Assembly: GCA_014218235.1 (NCBI GenBank) | Contig: CM024760.1 | Location: 7,916,049 to 7,980,048 of the forward strand | Length of the DNA stretch: 64,000 bases | From: Colocasia esculenta | Lineage: Eukaryota > Streptophyta > Magnoliopsida > Alismatales > Araceae | Reading direction: 5' to 3' | Part shown: in pieces, positions 1-11,164 of the stretch | Numbering within the stretch: the stretch's first letter is position 1 | Layout: every line of letters begins with the position of its first letter | Program-made: the position numbers and the translations under genes | The notes under the pieces: generated by a model | What the model was told of the DNA's origin: nothing | What the model saw: the letters and a program-made list of their open reading frames with translations, nothing else | The model's database searches: none

Positions 1-87
1 TTGCGAGGCTTCGGCCCGTTCGCGGGAGGCGGACTCGAATCAAGTACGTTATCGGTTTAACGGGCTTGGCCGAGGCGTTCCGTCACA
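1..87 (+). repeat. 3' end of 5' LTR (partial)
   Basis: It matches 10100-10186 at 83 of 87 positions and ends in GTTCCGTCACA, directly before the primer-binding site. All four differences are transitions (C/T or G/A), typical of decay of methylated plant repeats. Confidence 0.95.
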
Positions 88-89
88 GT

Positions 90-107
90 TGGTATCAGAG
101 CAAGGTC
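90..107 (+). other. Primer-binding site, initiator Met tRNA type
   Basis: TGGTATCAGAGC lies two bases after the LTR end. This is the standard plant PBS, complementary to the 3' end of initiator methionine tRNA. The same word occurs inverted beside the LTRs at 17243-17260 and 25442-25459. Confidence 0.92.
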
Positions 108-240
108 CGTGTTAATATAAGGGAATTAGAAGGATACATAGCCTTATTTCGGTCTTTGTACACTGCTGGTAGGGACCCTGGTTTTTGATAATTTGTTGTT
201 TGATCTGTTTGGTGTTTTGTTTATGTAGAAATTTCTGAAA

Positions 241-1580
241 TGGCTGATAGAAGAGATTGAGGTGGTGGAGGAGATGATCCGGAGGAAAGTACCCAGCGTA
301 TGATTGAAAGAATCTGGGAGAGCCTCACGGATATTCGGGCGAGGATGGATCAGCAGGCGCCAGTACCACCGGTTGCAGTGCCACCTGGGGATGGAGAGAC
401 TGTACCTGTTGCTCCAGTTCCGCCAGGAGTGGAGGTGCCTTTTGCAGCACCTGTGTTACCACCACCACCAGTGCTGATAGCAGAAGAACCAGTGATGCAA
501 GTGGAGAAGTTTCTGAGATTGCAGCCACCTATTTATTCAGGAGGGCCGAATCCAGATACAGCAGAGCACTGGGTTCATGAGATTGAAAGAGTTTTTACGA
601 CTATGAGGTGTCCGGCGATGGATAAAGTGGTGTTAGCTACCTATCAGTTGAGGGGTTTTGCTTTAGAATGGTGGCGACTGAAGATGCAGACCACCTTTGC
701 AGCCAGGACAGAAGAGGCTATCACTTGGTCGGAATTTCTCGATTTATTTAACGATACATTCTTCCCGATCCAAGTTCAGCAAGTAAAAAGAGAGCAGTTT
801 CGGACGCTCCAGCAAGATAACTCTTCAGTTTTAGAGTACCGGATGAGATTTATGGCACTTAGTCGTTATGTGCCTTATGTGGTTTCAGATAATAATATGA
901 TGGTTGAGTATTTTATTAGAGGTTTGAGAGTGGAGTTGCAGGATGCGATAGTACCTCTCATGTGCAAGACAGTGGAAGAAGCAGCCCAGAGAGCAGCTAC
1001 ATTAGAGAGGTCTATTCGGACTCGTCAGGTGGGCGAGTCAGGTTCAGGTAGTTTCCGGCTACCGCAACAGTCAGTGGGTGCAAGTAAAGGTAAAGCACCA
1101 GCAGGACCTTCTTCATCAGGTTTTGGTAAATGGGGTCAGAAATTGAAGCAAGCATTTAAAGGCAAAGGAAGAGGATGGAGAGGTCGTCCGCAGTTTCAGC
1201 AGGGCCGAGGTAGGCCTGAGGTGGAGGAGTCGCAGCAGAGTACTGCCAGGCAGCCTATTGTTCCACCAGGGTACAGATGTTATAATTGTAATCAGCCGGG
1301 ACATTTAATCCGCAATTGTCCCTATTCGAGAGAATATGGATATGGAAGAGGTTTGCAGCAGCAGCATCAGCCTCAGCAGTTTCAGCAGCCACAGTCAGGT
1401 CGTGGCAGAGGAGTACCGCAGCAGCGAGGAAGAGGCCGAGTTATGGCTATCACCCGAGCCCAGGCGGAGGCATCGAATATGATAGAAGGTACTCTACCTC
1501 TTTATGAATATTCAGCAAGAGTTTTATTTGATTCGGGTGCCTCTCATTCTTTTATTTCCGAAGAATTTTGGATTGCATAG
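241..1580 (+). pseudogene. gag and start of protease, gypsy element 1 (broken)
   Basis: It encodes the capsid/nucleocapsid part of the gypsy polyprotein. The ATG at 241 starts MADRRD and is followed by TGA at codon 7, where the second copy (17134, minus) has Trp. An internal Met at 300 opens the remaining 426-codon frame. The retrotransposon gag core (EHWVHEIERVF, LEWWRLKM, FRTLQQ) covers roughly residues 85-235 of that frame. A CX2CX4HX4C zinc knuckle (CYNCNQPGHLIRNC) lies at 1278-1319 after an Arg/Gly/Gln-rich linker. The protease motif LFDSGASHSF follows at about 1524, with catalytic Asp codon at 1530. The frame breaks at about 1568, where one T is missing relative to the other copy, and again at about 1630, where one G is missing. 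Recognition is by motif and by the second copy; confidence is high. Confidence 0.93.
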
Positions 1581-3329
1581 CTCATCCTTTAGAAGAAAAG
1601 TTTTGTGAGTTGGTAGTAGAGGTTCCTTCGGTGAGTTCTTGCTCACTTCGAGCTATGTAAATGAAGCTCCTGTTATGATTGAAGGGAACCAGATGCCGGG
1701 TCGGTTGTATGCCCTGCAGTTGTCGGATTATGATATTATTTTGGGTATGGATTGGCTTGAGATGTATGGAGCAATGTTAGATTGCATAAAGAAAAGGATC
1801 AGGTTTTGTCATCCTAATGGTACAGTATTTGAATATCAAGGTATGCCTTTTTATACCTCTAAGTTTCTAATTTCTGTAATTAAAGCTAGAAAGTTGATAA
1901 ATGATGGGTGTGTGGCTTATTTAGCATCGGTAAGTCTAGTAGAAGCCAGTCAGCCAGTAGAAGCAGTTCCCGTGGTTAGGGAATTTGCTGATGTTTTTCC
2001 TGAAGATTTGCCTGGTTTAGCTCCACATAGAGAGGTGGGCTTTACCATTGAGTTGCTGCCAGGTACCATGCCGATTTCTAAAGCCCCATATCGGATGGCA
2101 CCAGCAGAACTTAAAGAGTTGAAAAAGTAGTTAAAAGAGTTGTTGCAGAAAGGGTTTATTAGACCGAGTCATTCCCCGTGGGGAGCGCCGGTATTATTTG
2201 TGAAAAAGAAAGATGGAAGTTTTAGAATGTGTATTGATTATAGAAAGTTAAATGATGTGACCATAAAGAATAAGTACCTGTTGCCGAGGATAGATGATTT
2301 GTTTGATCAGTTGCAATCAGCAAAAGTATTTTCAAAAATTGATTTGAGGTCCGGGTACCATCAATTGAGAATTAAAGAGGTGGATATAGATAAGACAGCT
2401 TTTAGAACCAGATATGGTCACTATGAGTTTGTGGTTATGCCATTTGGGTTGACTAATGCTCCTGTAGGTTTTATGGATCTGATGAATAGAATTTTTCATC
2501 CATATTTAGACCAATTCATCGTGGTCTTTATTGATGATATTTGATTTATTCAGCATCTGAAGAGGAGCATGCAACTCATTTGAGGTTTACTCTGCAGTTG
2601 TTAAGAGATAACCAGTTGTTTGTCAAATTCAATAAGTGTGAATTCTGGTTGAAGGAAATTCAGTTTTTGGGTCATGTTATTTCAGCTAAAGGAGTAGCGG
2701 TGGACCCAAGTAAAGTGGAAGCAGTGATGAGGTGGGAAGTGCCTGAGACAATAACCGAGATTAGGAGTTTTCTGGGATTAGCAGGTTATTATAGGCGCTT
2801 TATCCAAGATTTTTCTAAGATTGCAGCACCTATGACTAAATTGACCAGAAAAGGTGTGCCTTTTGTGTGGTCCGGTGAATGTCAGAAAAGTTTTATGGAA
2901 TTAAAGAAGAGACTTACATCAGCACCTATATTGACATTACCGGTAGGGAGTGGTGGTTTTGTGTTGTATACTGATGCTTCAAGGAAGGGTCTTGGCGCAG
3001 TGCTTATGCAGTATGGCAAGGTAATAGCTTATGCGTCCAGGCAATTGAAGCCAACAGAGGAGAATTACCCCACTCATGATTTGCAATTGGCTGCAGTTGT
3101 GTTTGCTTTGAAAATGTGGAGACATTATTTGTATGGTGACAGATTTGAGATCTTTACTGATCATAAAAGTTTGAAGTATATCTTCTCGCAGAAAGATTTA
3201 AATCTTCGCCAGCGTAGATGGATTGAGTATTTGAAAGATTATGATTTCAGTTTGGCTTACCATCCGGGTAAGGCCAATGTTGTAGCTGATGCCTTGAGTA
3301 GAAAGGCATATAAGCTTGATGATGATTAA
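1581..3329 (+). pseudogene. protease-RT-RNase H, gypsy element 1 (broken)
   Basis: This stretch holds the rest of the aspartic protease, then reverse transcriptase and RNase H. RT blocks are easy to see: SPWGAPVLFVKKKDGSFRMC, YRKLNDVTIKNKY, SKIDLRSGYHQLRI, VVMPFGLTNAP and the catalytic FIDDI at 2527-2541. A TAG at 2128 replaces a Gln codon kept in the second copy. One base is lost just after the FIDDI block, moving the thumb and RNase H into another frame (2541-3329). RNase H keeps YTDAS, FTDHKSLKY and VADALSRK. The second acidic residue, normally Glu in HDLE, is Gln here (CAA at 3084-3086), while the minus-strand copy keeps Glu. Both the breaks and the active-site change mean loss of function. 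Confidence 0.93.
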
Positions 3330-4834
3330 AGAGTGGAAGTTGTATGAAGAAATAGCAGAAAATTCCTTATATGTGCCTAATAGTCAGCGTCGAGCAATAC
3401 TAGCTGCTAGTGTTGTAGAGCCGTCTTTGTATTGGCAGATTGTTGAGGCTCAAAAAGCAGATGCAAGTTTACCAGAAATTGTAAAAATGGAAGGAATTAC
3501 CATTAATGATAATTGTGTAGTCAAGCTTCGAGGCAGGTTGTTTGTTCCTGCAGAAAGAGAGGTAAAGCAGCGAGTATTGGAAGAGGCCCATAAATCAAGG
3601 TATACTATCCATCCGGGTAGTACTAAAATGTATCGTGATTTGAAGAAGTATTTCTGGTGGCCTTATATGAAGAAAGAAATAGCGGAATTTGTTGCAAGGT
3701 GTGTTATTTGTCAGCAAATTAAAGCAGAGCATCAGAAGCCTGGAGGTCTATTGCAACCATTACCCATTCCGCAGTGGAAGTGGGATGATATTGCTATGGA
3801 CTTTGTGGCAGGTTTACCAAGGTCGAGTTCAGGGCATAATGGAATATGGGTGTTTGTTGACAGATTGACTAAGGTGTGCAGATTAGTGGCAGTAAGTATG
3901 TCTTGGACAGTGGACAGGTTAGCAAATGTTTATGTTGAAAGAATTGTTCCACTGCATGGTATTCCAAGACTATTGTGTCTGATAGAGATCCAAGATTTAC
4001 TTCTGGTTTTTGGAGAAGTTTGCAGAGAGTGATTGGTTCTGAGTTGAGGTATAGCTCCGCCTATCATCCCCAGACAGATGGTCAGACAGAGAGGACTATC
4101 CAGACAATTGAAGATATGTTACGAGCTTGTTGTTTAGTTTGGGGAGGTAGCTGGGAGCATCATTTGGGAATGGTTGAGTTTGCCTACAATAATAGTTATC
4201 ATACCAGTCTTGGGATGACACCGTATGAAGCTTTATATGGAAGGCCATGTAGAACCCCATTGAACTGGCATGAAGTGGGAGAAAGGCAGTTAGTGGGTCC
4301 TGAATTGATTCAGCAAACCACTGAAATAGTGAAGCTTATTAAAGAAAAATTGCAGGCAGCTCAAAGTAGGCAAAAGAGTTATGCAGATGTTCGGAGGAGA
4401 CCACTTCAATTGAGGTGGGAGATTTTATTTTTCTTGAGAGTTTCTCCGAGTAAAGGTATTATGAGGTTTGGCAAGACTGGAAAGTTGAGTCCAAGATATG
4501 TGGGACCTTTCCAGGTGATTGAAAGAATTGGGGAAGCAGCTTATAGGCTGGATTTGCCAGCTGATTTTGCAGATGTGCATGATATTTTCCATGTCTCTAT
4601 GTGAAGAAAGTGTATTGAAGATCCAACTCAAATAATTAGATATCAAGGTGGTGATCTGAGGCCGGACATGACTATGCCAGAGTACCCGGTGCAGATCACA
4701 GATCGAAAGATGAAGAAGCTGAGGAATAAAGAAATTGAGCTAGTTAAAGTGAGATGGGAAAATAAATTAGGTGGTGAGGATACCTGGGAGTTGGCCGCGG
4801 ATATGGCTAAAGGGTATCCCTATCTATTTGAATA
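3316..4834 (+). pseudogene. integrase with chromodomain-like tail, gypsy element 1 (broken)
   Basis: The integrase HHCC zinc-binding region spans about 3590-3715 (HKSRYTIHPG ... CVICQQ). The catalytic core follows, with DDIAMDF near 3785, SDRDPRF near 3978 and DGQTERT near 4078 supplying the D, D and E residues. A one-base loss near 3969, just before SDRDPRF, splits the core between two frames. A TGA at 4602-4604 interrupts DIFHVSM. The remaining frame to 4834 reads VQITDRKMKKLRNKEI and WENKLGGEDTWELAADM, then GYPYLFE. That pattern matches the chromodomain-like C-terminus of plant gypsy elements, which is thought to steer integration to chromatin. The lineage call is inferred. Confidence 0.9.
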
Positions 4835-4929
4835 AGTTTTTGTATTTCTTTTTAGATGATAGTGCTTGTAAAGGTGTATATATTAAAGTTGTCTAATTTT
4901 GAGTTGTGTTATGAATTTCGAGGTCGAAA

Positions 4930-4951
4930 TTTTCTTTTTAGATGATAGTAA
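4930..4951 (+). other. Polypurine tract region before the 3' LTR
   Basis: TTTTTAGATGATAGTAA directly precedes the LTR start TGTAAC at 4952. An almost identical word flanks the LARD 3' LTR on the minus strand (23499-23515). It is less purine-pure than a textbook PPT; position and conservation support the call. Confidence 0.6.
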
Positions 4952-7604
4952 TGTAACATTGCGTGCCTTTCGGATCCATGCGGATCATGTGTGTTGGTTG
5001 TGTGGTGTGAAAGTGTGGTTTGAGCAGGTGAAGTGCAGGGTTGGTCCTGAAATGAAACAGGACCAGCTGCTGTTCTGTTGGAGTTGGCGGCCAGGGGTGG
5101 CCGTTGACCTATTGGCGTCCAAGTAAGTGGACGTTTAGTGCATGAACTTGGCGGCAGTAGATGAGGACGCTAAGGGTGGCGGTTGCTGTTGGTGACAGAG
5201 GGGTTGACGCCAACCTGAGAATGGTGCAGGTTATAGGGTCACCCGAGAGCAGGTTTCTTACCTGGTTCTCTTCCCCTCTTGCCCCAGTTTCGCGTCCTGG
5301 TGTCTTTAAAGCTTCTAACAGGTACTGAAGGGTGCTTGGACGATCGTAGAATGCGTGGCGTTGTTGAATTACGCGAGGAAACGCCGTGGCGTGGTGCAAT
5401 TCCCGTGGGAGCTCGCGGGGAGTTCGGCGTGAACCGAGAGATTGTGGGAAGTTCTAGCGTGTTCTGAGGTAGGGGACGAAGCCGTTTAGCTCCGTAGAAA
5501 CATTAAAACACGACAAACCTACTTGAATCAGCATGATAATGCATTTTCGGATCAAGTTGCACCATACGGGGTTAATGGGTGGTTTGAGTAATTTAGTGAA
5601 CGAAGCATGTTGTATTGGATTGTTTTAGGTTCATGCATGCTTAAAGAACCGTTTCAGTGTATTTTCCTGTAGTTTTAACGGTTGGAAAACCCGTAGAGCC
5701 GGATTAGGGTTTCTGCAGGGTTTGAGGCCGGGGAACTTGGCGTCAAGATCGCTTGTCGCCAAGCTCATCAGCCATCATATCAACGGCCAGATCCCTTGCC
5801 GTTGACTTGTTGTAAGCGGCAGTCGATGTTGTCGCCTACTGGTTATGAACAGAAATGATTAAATTATGGCATTTATCGATAATGTATGTGTGTTGACACA
5901 TGAGGTGCACTAAGTGCACATGATTCTCGTGTTTAGCATACAAGGTATGCAATTAGTTACCTACTTCAGTGACTGTGCGTTGTTTACGCGAGCCAGTTGG
6001 GTTCACGTGTAGTGGACCAGTGTTACTTGTGGTTTACGTGAGGTTTCACGTGGTTTGTGTGTGTGGCGTGCACGTGGTTCTGTGTACGTGGCGAGTAGTA
6101 TGACGCCTACCGTGGTTACCTCTCCAGTTGGGTGCCCCAGGTTCTTTGTGAGGCAGGCTGTTAGCTCGGGGCTTTGTCCCGGTACTTGTGTTGTACTGTC
6201 GAGGTCTGTGTCATCTAACCTGGACACCCTCACTCTTGTGTTTGAGTTGTACGTCCGGCTGAGGGAAAGACGACAGTGGGACAGTGACACTTGTGTTTGT
6301 CTTTAGTCACTTGTAGCGCGCTCGTAGTTGGGGGTACGGACACCAGTAGACGTACTGGACCCCAGCTAGTCCTTTTCCAGTGCCTCACTCCAGAGAGTTC
6401 CGGGCCAGGATCTCTAGAGGTGCCAGGCATGGGCCTGTGACCGTGTGGTCCGCAGGTGGTGGTGTTTAGTTGGTCTCCACAGTTGCTTGACTTTTTACGT
6501 GGAGCGGCAGCTGGACCTTTCGTCCGTGGCTGCGGGACTGAGAGGTAGACCTGTGTTAGCTTGTCCGAGTCAGTTACTGGTGTCGCGAACCAGTTCACAT
6601 GGCTCGTGTTTTGCAGTCTCTACTTTAGCTTGTACACCTGTACTGGTTTGCCGTTTAATTATTAAAGTTGTTTCTCTTAGTCGGCAGACGGTGAGTACTT
6701 TACAGCTTTTATATCCTGCTTAGCTGTTCTATAAATTACCAGTACTGTTTACTATTTTAGCACCTGTGGTTTTGGTTTGCTCGGTGTTGGGGGAGTTCCC
6801 TACTGAGCCAGTGACTAGCGAGGCTCACCCCTACCCCCCAAAGGTGAGAGCGAGGAGGACGTTTCTCGACCGTCGTCCAGTTCAGAGCCGCGCCGTAGCG
6901 GTGCAGGGTCGGTACCTCCAGCAGTGTAGTAGTGTAGTTGTAATACCCCAAATTTTTATTACTAGTTATTTATTCCAAAACAAGGATAATTAAGTTATAA
7001 TACATTAATGTTATCTATAAATTGAAATAATTGACGTGTAAGTATGACTGGTGGTAATGAACATTACCCTAGTGACGCGCATCGAAATGCGTGCCTCCAC
7101 AGAGCGATTCTGGAAAACGACGTCAAAATAAAAATCCGAGAACATCATAATTCCAGAAAATGTGAAGAAATTTAATATGTAATTACATGAATTTTTCGAC
7201 GTACGGATTTCAACTACAATCGACGCGACCATTTTTCGGGTGATTTTCACCTATTGCAAAATAAAATCTAAAAATTTATTAAAAATCATCACAATTAGTA
7301 AAACCATCATATTATGTATGGTTAAAATTTCATGATTAATGGATATCATTTGAGTATGTTTACATCAACCTTAGTGGACCAGCTGAATTACTTAGGATTT
7401 ACGGAATGACTTTTCTGGGTTAATTGTATAAGGGGTACGTGGAGGCTCTAGATGAAGACAACACTTGGAAACATGGTAACACCTCAGTTACCATGTGTAA
7501 CTCTCTCATCTTGCATGGGCTAGGTGTCCAAGTGAGGTAAAAAGGATTCTTACCTTAACACCTACCCCCCCTACGTGTTCATGTGCATGTAACCGGTTTG
7601 GTTC

Positions 7605-7612
7605 TATAAAAA
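7605..7612 (+). promoter_or_regulatory. TATA box in the nested solo LTR
   Basis: TATAAAAA stands in GGTTCTATAAAAACCCTCC, followed about 30 bases on by a pyrimidine-rich start region (CACACCCCTTTTCTCTCTTC). This arrangement is typical of a plant LTR promoter. Confidence 0.6.
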
Positions 7613-8486
7613 CCCTCCATCACCATCGTACACACCCCTTTTCTCTCTTCTAACTGGTGTGAGTGTGCTACATCAGAAGTTTCTCCACTTCCACTGCCAT
7701 TCTAGTGAATTGAGCTATCAATTCTCTTTGAGGAAGCTTCAACGGTTGTTCTGGTTCATTTCCTTGGGGTGGATTGCTGTGGAACTTCTTCTTCGTACAA
7801 GTGTGCTCTGCTTCCTTATATTTCTGTGGATTTCTGAAGCCAAGGATCTCACTCTCACTTCAACAAGGTAGGATTCTCCTCTTGATCTTTCCAATTTCTT
7901 CTACCACCTCCCTTGGATTCTCTGGGTAGTGGCATGAAGAAATCTAAGTCCAATGTGAAAATCCAGACATTTGTGAAATCTGGAAACTTGATATTGATCC
8001 TATTGTTACCAAGGTTTAGAAATCATGTTCATGATAGGAAATCAACATGTCATCATGTTTTAGCTGATCCACAAGTCATAAGTATCTACATCTTGTTATC
8101 TTCAAACCATTCAACACAAATTAGAGTGTTGCTTCTATTGTGTAGATTAGATAGAACCTCAATGATTTTCTACTTTTAGCTAACTTAATGTGTTGAGGTA
8201 TGAAAAGACTCATTAGTTGGTTCAATTCATATAAGACTCACATAGATAGATGAGGAGAAAAGAGTTCTAAGAAGTAGTACTCCCAATTATCCTCTTTGAG
8301 TTCACTTTTAGCTAGAACACCCTTGTAAATTAAGTCCATGATCTTCAGTTTTCAGATCATGTTTTCATGAGTTCTATATCTGAAATCACACTTGTTTAGA
8401 GTCTTATTCATGTTAGGATCATTAGAGTAACTTTATAGAACCTTTGGAGGTCAAACGGAATAGCTTTCAGACCATTTACATAGCCT

Positions 8487-8662
8487 CTGTCGACAGACGA
8501 AGGTCTGCCTGTCGACAGGAACCCTTGGCCAGAACCCAGAACTTTCAGCCTGAGTGCATCTGTCGACAGATCCATGCTGGCTGTCGACAGATACACACAG
8601 AGCTGAAAACCCAGCTCTGGCAGTGCAGCCCCTGTCGACAGCAGACCAAGGCCTGTCGATAG
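8487..8662. repeat. Cluster of CTGTCGACAG palindromes
   Basis: The perfect 10-bp palindrome CTGTCGACAG occurs at 8487, 8509, 8560, 8581 and 8632, with a one-base variant (CTGTCGATAG) at 8653. Spacing is irregular (22, 51, 21, 51, 21), giving an alternating 21/51 pattern. It lies within the solo LTR, downstream of its TATA box. Confidence 0.9.
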
Positions 8663-9237
8663 ATCATGACCAAACCTTGTTTCTAGCCTTGTTTTGACCC
8701 CGTTCTTTCATGAAAATCATACTCTTTTGTTCTACTTGTAGTATACCTTTAGATTATGTATTTTACTACCAAACAACCATTTAAACCAGTCATGTACCCT
8801 TCTTTGTACCATGAGTTATTTCTCCGAAGTTCCGAACAACATGGACCTCGAAATGTTACCAATCTTGAAATCAGTAAGAAAACATAGTTTCTTCCCTCTT
8901 ATGTGTAAACTTTGAATGAATCCTTGTGGTTTTACCTACTAAACTCAGTTGTGAACCTTTCATTTCATCATGAGTAATTTCTTCAAAGTTCCGAACAAAA
9001 TTGTTCTTGTGAAGATTCGAAAATTCTGAACTAGTGAAGGAACATAGTTCCTTGATTCTTGTGTGTGATTCATGAGTGTATCCTTGTGTTCTTGACTCAT
9101 TAAAATGATAAGTGTGTGATGATGACAAGTTGTGAGTCTTTGAGACTCATTCGAGAATTATGCCTGGCAAATAAAGGGCTGGTTCAGTCCTGGGGGGAGC
9201 GCCCGAATTCGTCAGTGGCCGTACGGGGGCAAAATTT

Positions 9238-9453
9238 GTCAGTGGCCATGCGGGGGCGATGAGGACGTCGTGGATGTTGGCATACAGCAATTCGTGCTTG
9301 ATTAGTCATCATATCATACTTGTGTGCGTGAAAATATGTCTGATTGTCAGTGGCCGTGCGGGGGCGATAAGGACGTCGTGGATGTTGGCATGCATCAACT
9401 CGTGATTGATTGGTCATCATATCATGCTTGAGTGTGTGATATTGTATCTGATT
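9238..9453. repeat. 108-bp tandem duplication in the solo LTR
   Basis: Two copies (9238-9345, 9346-9453) share CAGTGGCC, CGGGGGCGAT, GGACGTCGTGGATGTTGGCAT and TCATCATATCAT. A truncated third start lies at 9211. Confidence 0.85.
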
Positions 9454-10387
9454 TGGAATTCTAAAATCATCCTGAGTTATTGATTCTATTTCCAACTTTA
9501 TACTTGTTGAATACATGATATCGAATAAACTTGTGCTTCCATTCTTGGAACACATCCTGCTAGTGATCCTTACTTGCTCTATCTTGACTATTTGTCTATT
9601 TGAATCCTTTTAGAAATGTTGAATCCTACTGGGCTAGTTAGCTCATTCAATTCAATATTTCAGGTGAACAAGATGGAGGAACTGCTTAAGGGGAAATGTG
9701 TGCTGAGAGGACCACCTATATCAAGCAGTGTCGTGCAGTTATCCTTGCTTTCTTTATAGTTATAAATGAGAATGTAATAAGTTTACAAGTACTTTTGTTG
9801 GATCCTCATTCAGACTATGATGAGGAACATCATGTAAAATTCCGCAAACCTACTTGATATGAACAAGATATGTATTACCCGTCGTGTATATTATCTGTCA
9901 AGTTCGGTAAATGTAGTTTTGCTAGGACGTGACAGTAGTAGTTAGTTGTTGTTTACTTTCTTCAGTTGTACCTCGGGGTATGTCTCAGGCTCTTATACTT
10001 CTTTTCAGTTTTTGTGAAAATTTGCCTATGTAAACTTGTGATATATATATAAATTGTGGTGTGTTCCTTTGTGTTATACGGACTGTAGTTTGGTATCCCT
10101 TGCGAGGCTTCGACCCGTTCGCGGGAGGCGGACTCGGATCAAGTACGTTATCGGTTTAACGGGCTTGGTTGAGGCGTTCCGTCACAAAATGTATATCCTA
10201 AATAACAAATACAGTAACACTGAGATGATGAACTTTACCCTGAGATCCAGCATGGTTGTCGTTCTGGTAGCTGAGGCCCCTCCTCAGCTGCTGGATGCTG
10301 GCTCTCCACCTCTGTTGCAAACAATTTAGTACACTATTATTGTATAAATTGCAAGAGACCAAACATACTAATCTATTGAAACATACG

Positions 10388-10990
10388 TTTACCTTGTGGT
10401 GAGGAAGAAGACGAAGGTGGCACTGCTCGGATGGTCGGCAGGGAGGCAAAATTTCATACACATTAGAAATTATGAATTTCAAATAAACAACAATATAGAA
10501 ATTTACCTGTCGTGGTACGACGGGCGTGGACGGGGAGGCAGTCCCTGCAAAATTTCGTACACATTAGAAATTATGAATTTCAAATAAACAAGAATATAGA
10601 AAATTTACCTGTCGCTGGGACGACGGGCGTGGACGGGGAGGCAGTCCTTGCAAAATTTCATACACATTTGAAATTATGAATTTCAAATAAACAACAATTA
10701 AGAAATTTACCTGTCGTTGGGACGACGGGCGTGGACGGGGAGGCAGTCCCTGCAAAATTGTATGTACGTTAGTTCTCGTGAAATCAATATAAACAATAAT
10801 ACCCATATGGTTTTTTGTGTACATATGCATATACCTGTCGCGGACCTGGAGGCAGACGTGGACGGGGAGGCAGTCCCTGCTTTCTTGTATGTACGTTAGT
10901 TCTCATGCATTTAATATGAACAAAATTCTAGAATATTGTGTTTACACATACGTATACCTGTCGTGGACCGGTCGCGGACCCTCTGCCAAC
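10388..10990 (-). repeat. Tandem array of 39-bp exon-like units with ~63-bp intron-like spacers
   Basis: Five related units sit near 10505, 10607, 10709, 10832 and 10957, with a degenerate one near 10390; the first three are about 102 bp apart. Read on the minus strand, a unit is TTGCAG, then 39 coding bases, then GTAAATTT, so each has a canonical acceptor and donor. The coding part is 13 codons with no phase shift and reads GLPPRPRPSSQRQ. Spacers are AT-rich and nearly identical. The array lies downstream of the DUF4216 region in the same transcriptional direction and probably belongs to the same transposon gene. No expression evidence exists here. Confidence 0.8.
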
Positions 10991-11164
10991 GGACGTGGCA
11001 ACCGTCCGACTGCGTCCTCCACGTACCATATCTCTATTGATACAAATAAAGATATAGCAAGTCATCAGCACTCAATTTGAAGTAGCAATTTATTATGAAC
11101 ATGTAATTAACAACAACACCAATTTCTTACAAAATATGCAGTATATTATCTATATTCATCATCA

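Larger units (their letters stand above)
6939..9934 (+). mobile_element. Solo LTR nested in the gypsy 3' LTR, TSD GTAGT
   Basis: A 2996-bp insert starts TGTAATACCCC and ends AGGACGTGACA. It is flanked by the perfect 5-bp duplication GTAGT (6934-6938 and 9935-9939). Comparison with the LTR at 17263-19533 shows the host LTR resuming on each side. TG/CA ends, a 5-bp TSD, a TATA box and the absence of any coding domain identify a solo LTR left by recombination between the two LTRs of a different family. The orientation follows the TATA box and is moderately sure. Confidence 0.9.
1..10186 (+). mobile_element. Ty3/gypsy LTR retrotransposon, chromodomain type, decayed, 5' LTR cut by window edge
   Basis: The window opens in the last 87 bases of the 5' LTR. 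These reappear at 10100-10186 as the end of the 3' LTR, with four transition differences. The order PBS, gag, protease, RT, RNase H, integrase, chromodomain-like tail, PPT, LTR is that of plant Ty3/gypsy chromoviruses. A 2.2-kb LTR (after removing the nested insert) and the tail resemble the Tekay/Del lineage; the lineage is inferred. The coding region has at least three stop codons (239-260, 2128, 4602) and several one-base frameshifts, so it cannot encode a full polyprotein. The target-site duplication cannot be tested because the left end lies outside the window. Confidence 0.95.
4952..10186 (+). repeat. 3' LTR of gypsy element 1, split by a solo LTR
   Basis: The LTR runs from TGTAACATTGCG to CGTTCCGTCACA. 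Without the insert at 6939-9934 and one TSD copy it is about 2.23 kb, close to the 2271-bp LTR at 17263-19533. A conserved block at 5200-5257 (TTGACGCCAACCTGAGAAT, then a stretch ending CCCGAGAGCAGG) also occurs in the second gypsy copy and in both LARD LTRs. A TATA-like run at 10038-10052, about 135 bases before the LTR end, is kept in the second copy and may drive transcription. Confidence 0.92.

Noticed and set aside
90..107. PBS as part of a tRNA gene
   Set aside because: Only the 12-18 bases complementary to the tRNA 3' end are present, at LTR borders, as expected for retrotransposons.
4952..6950. Open frames in the gypsy LTR and in the LARD LTRs
   Set aside because: They recur between LTR copies simply because the LTRs are homologous, and show no protein features.
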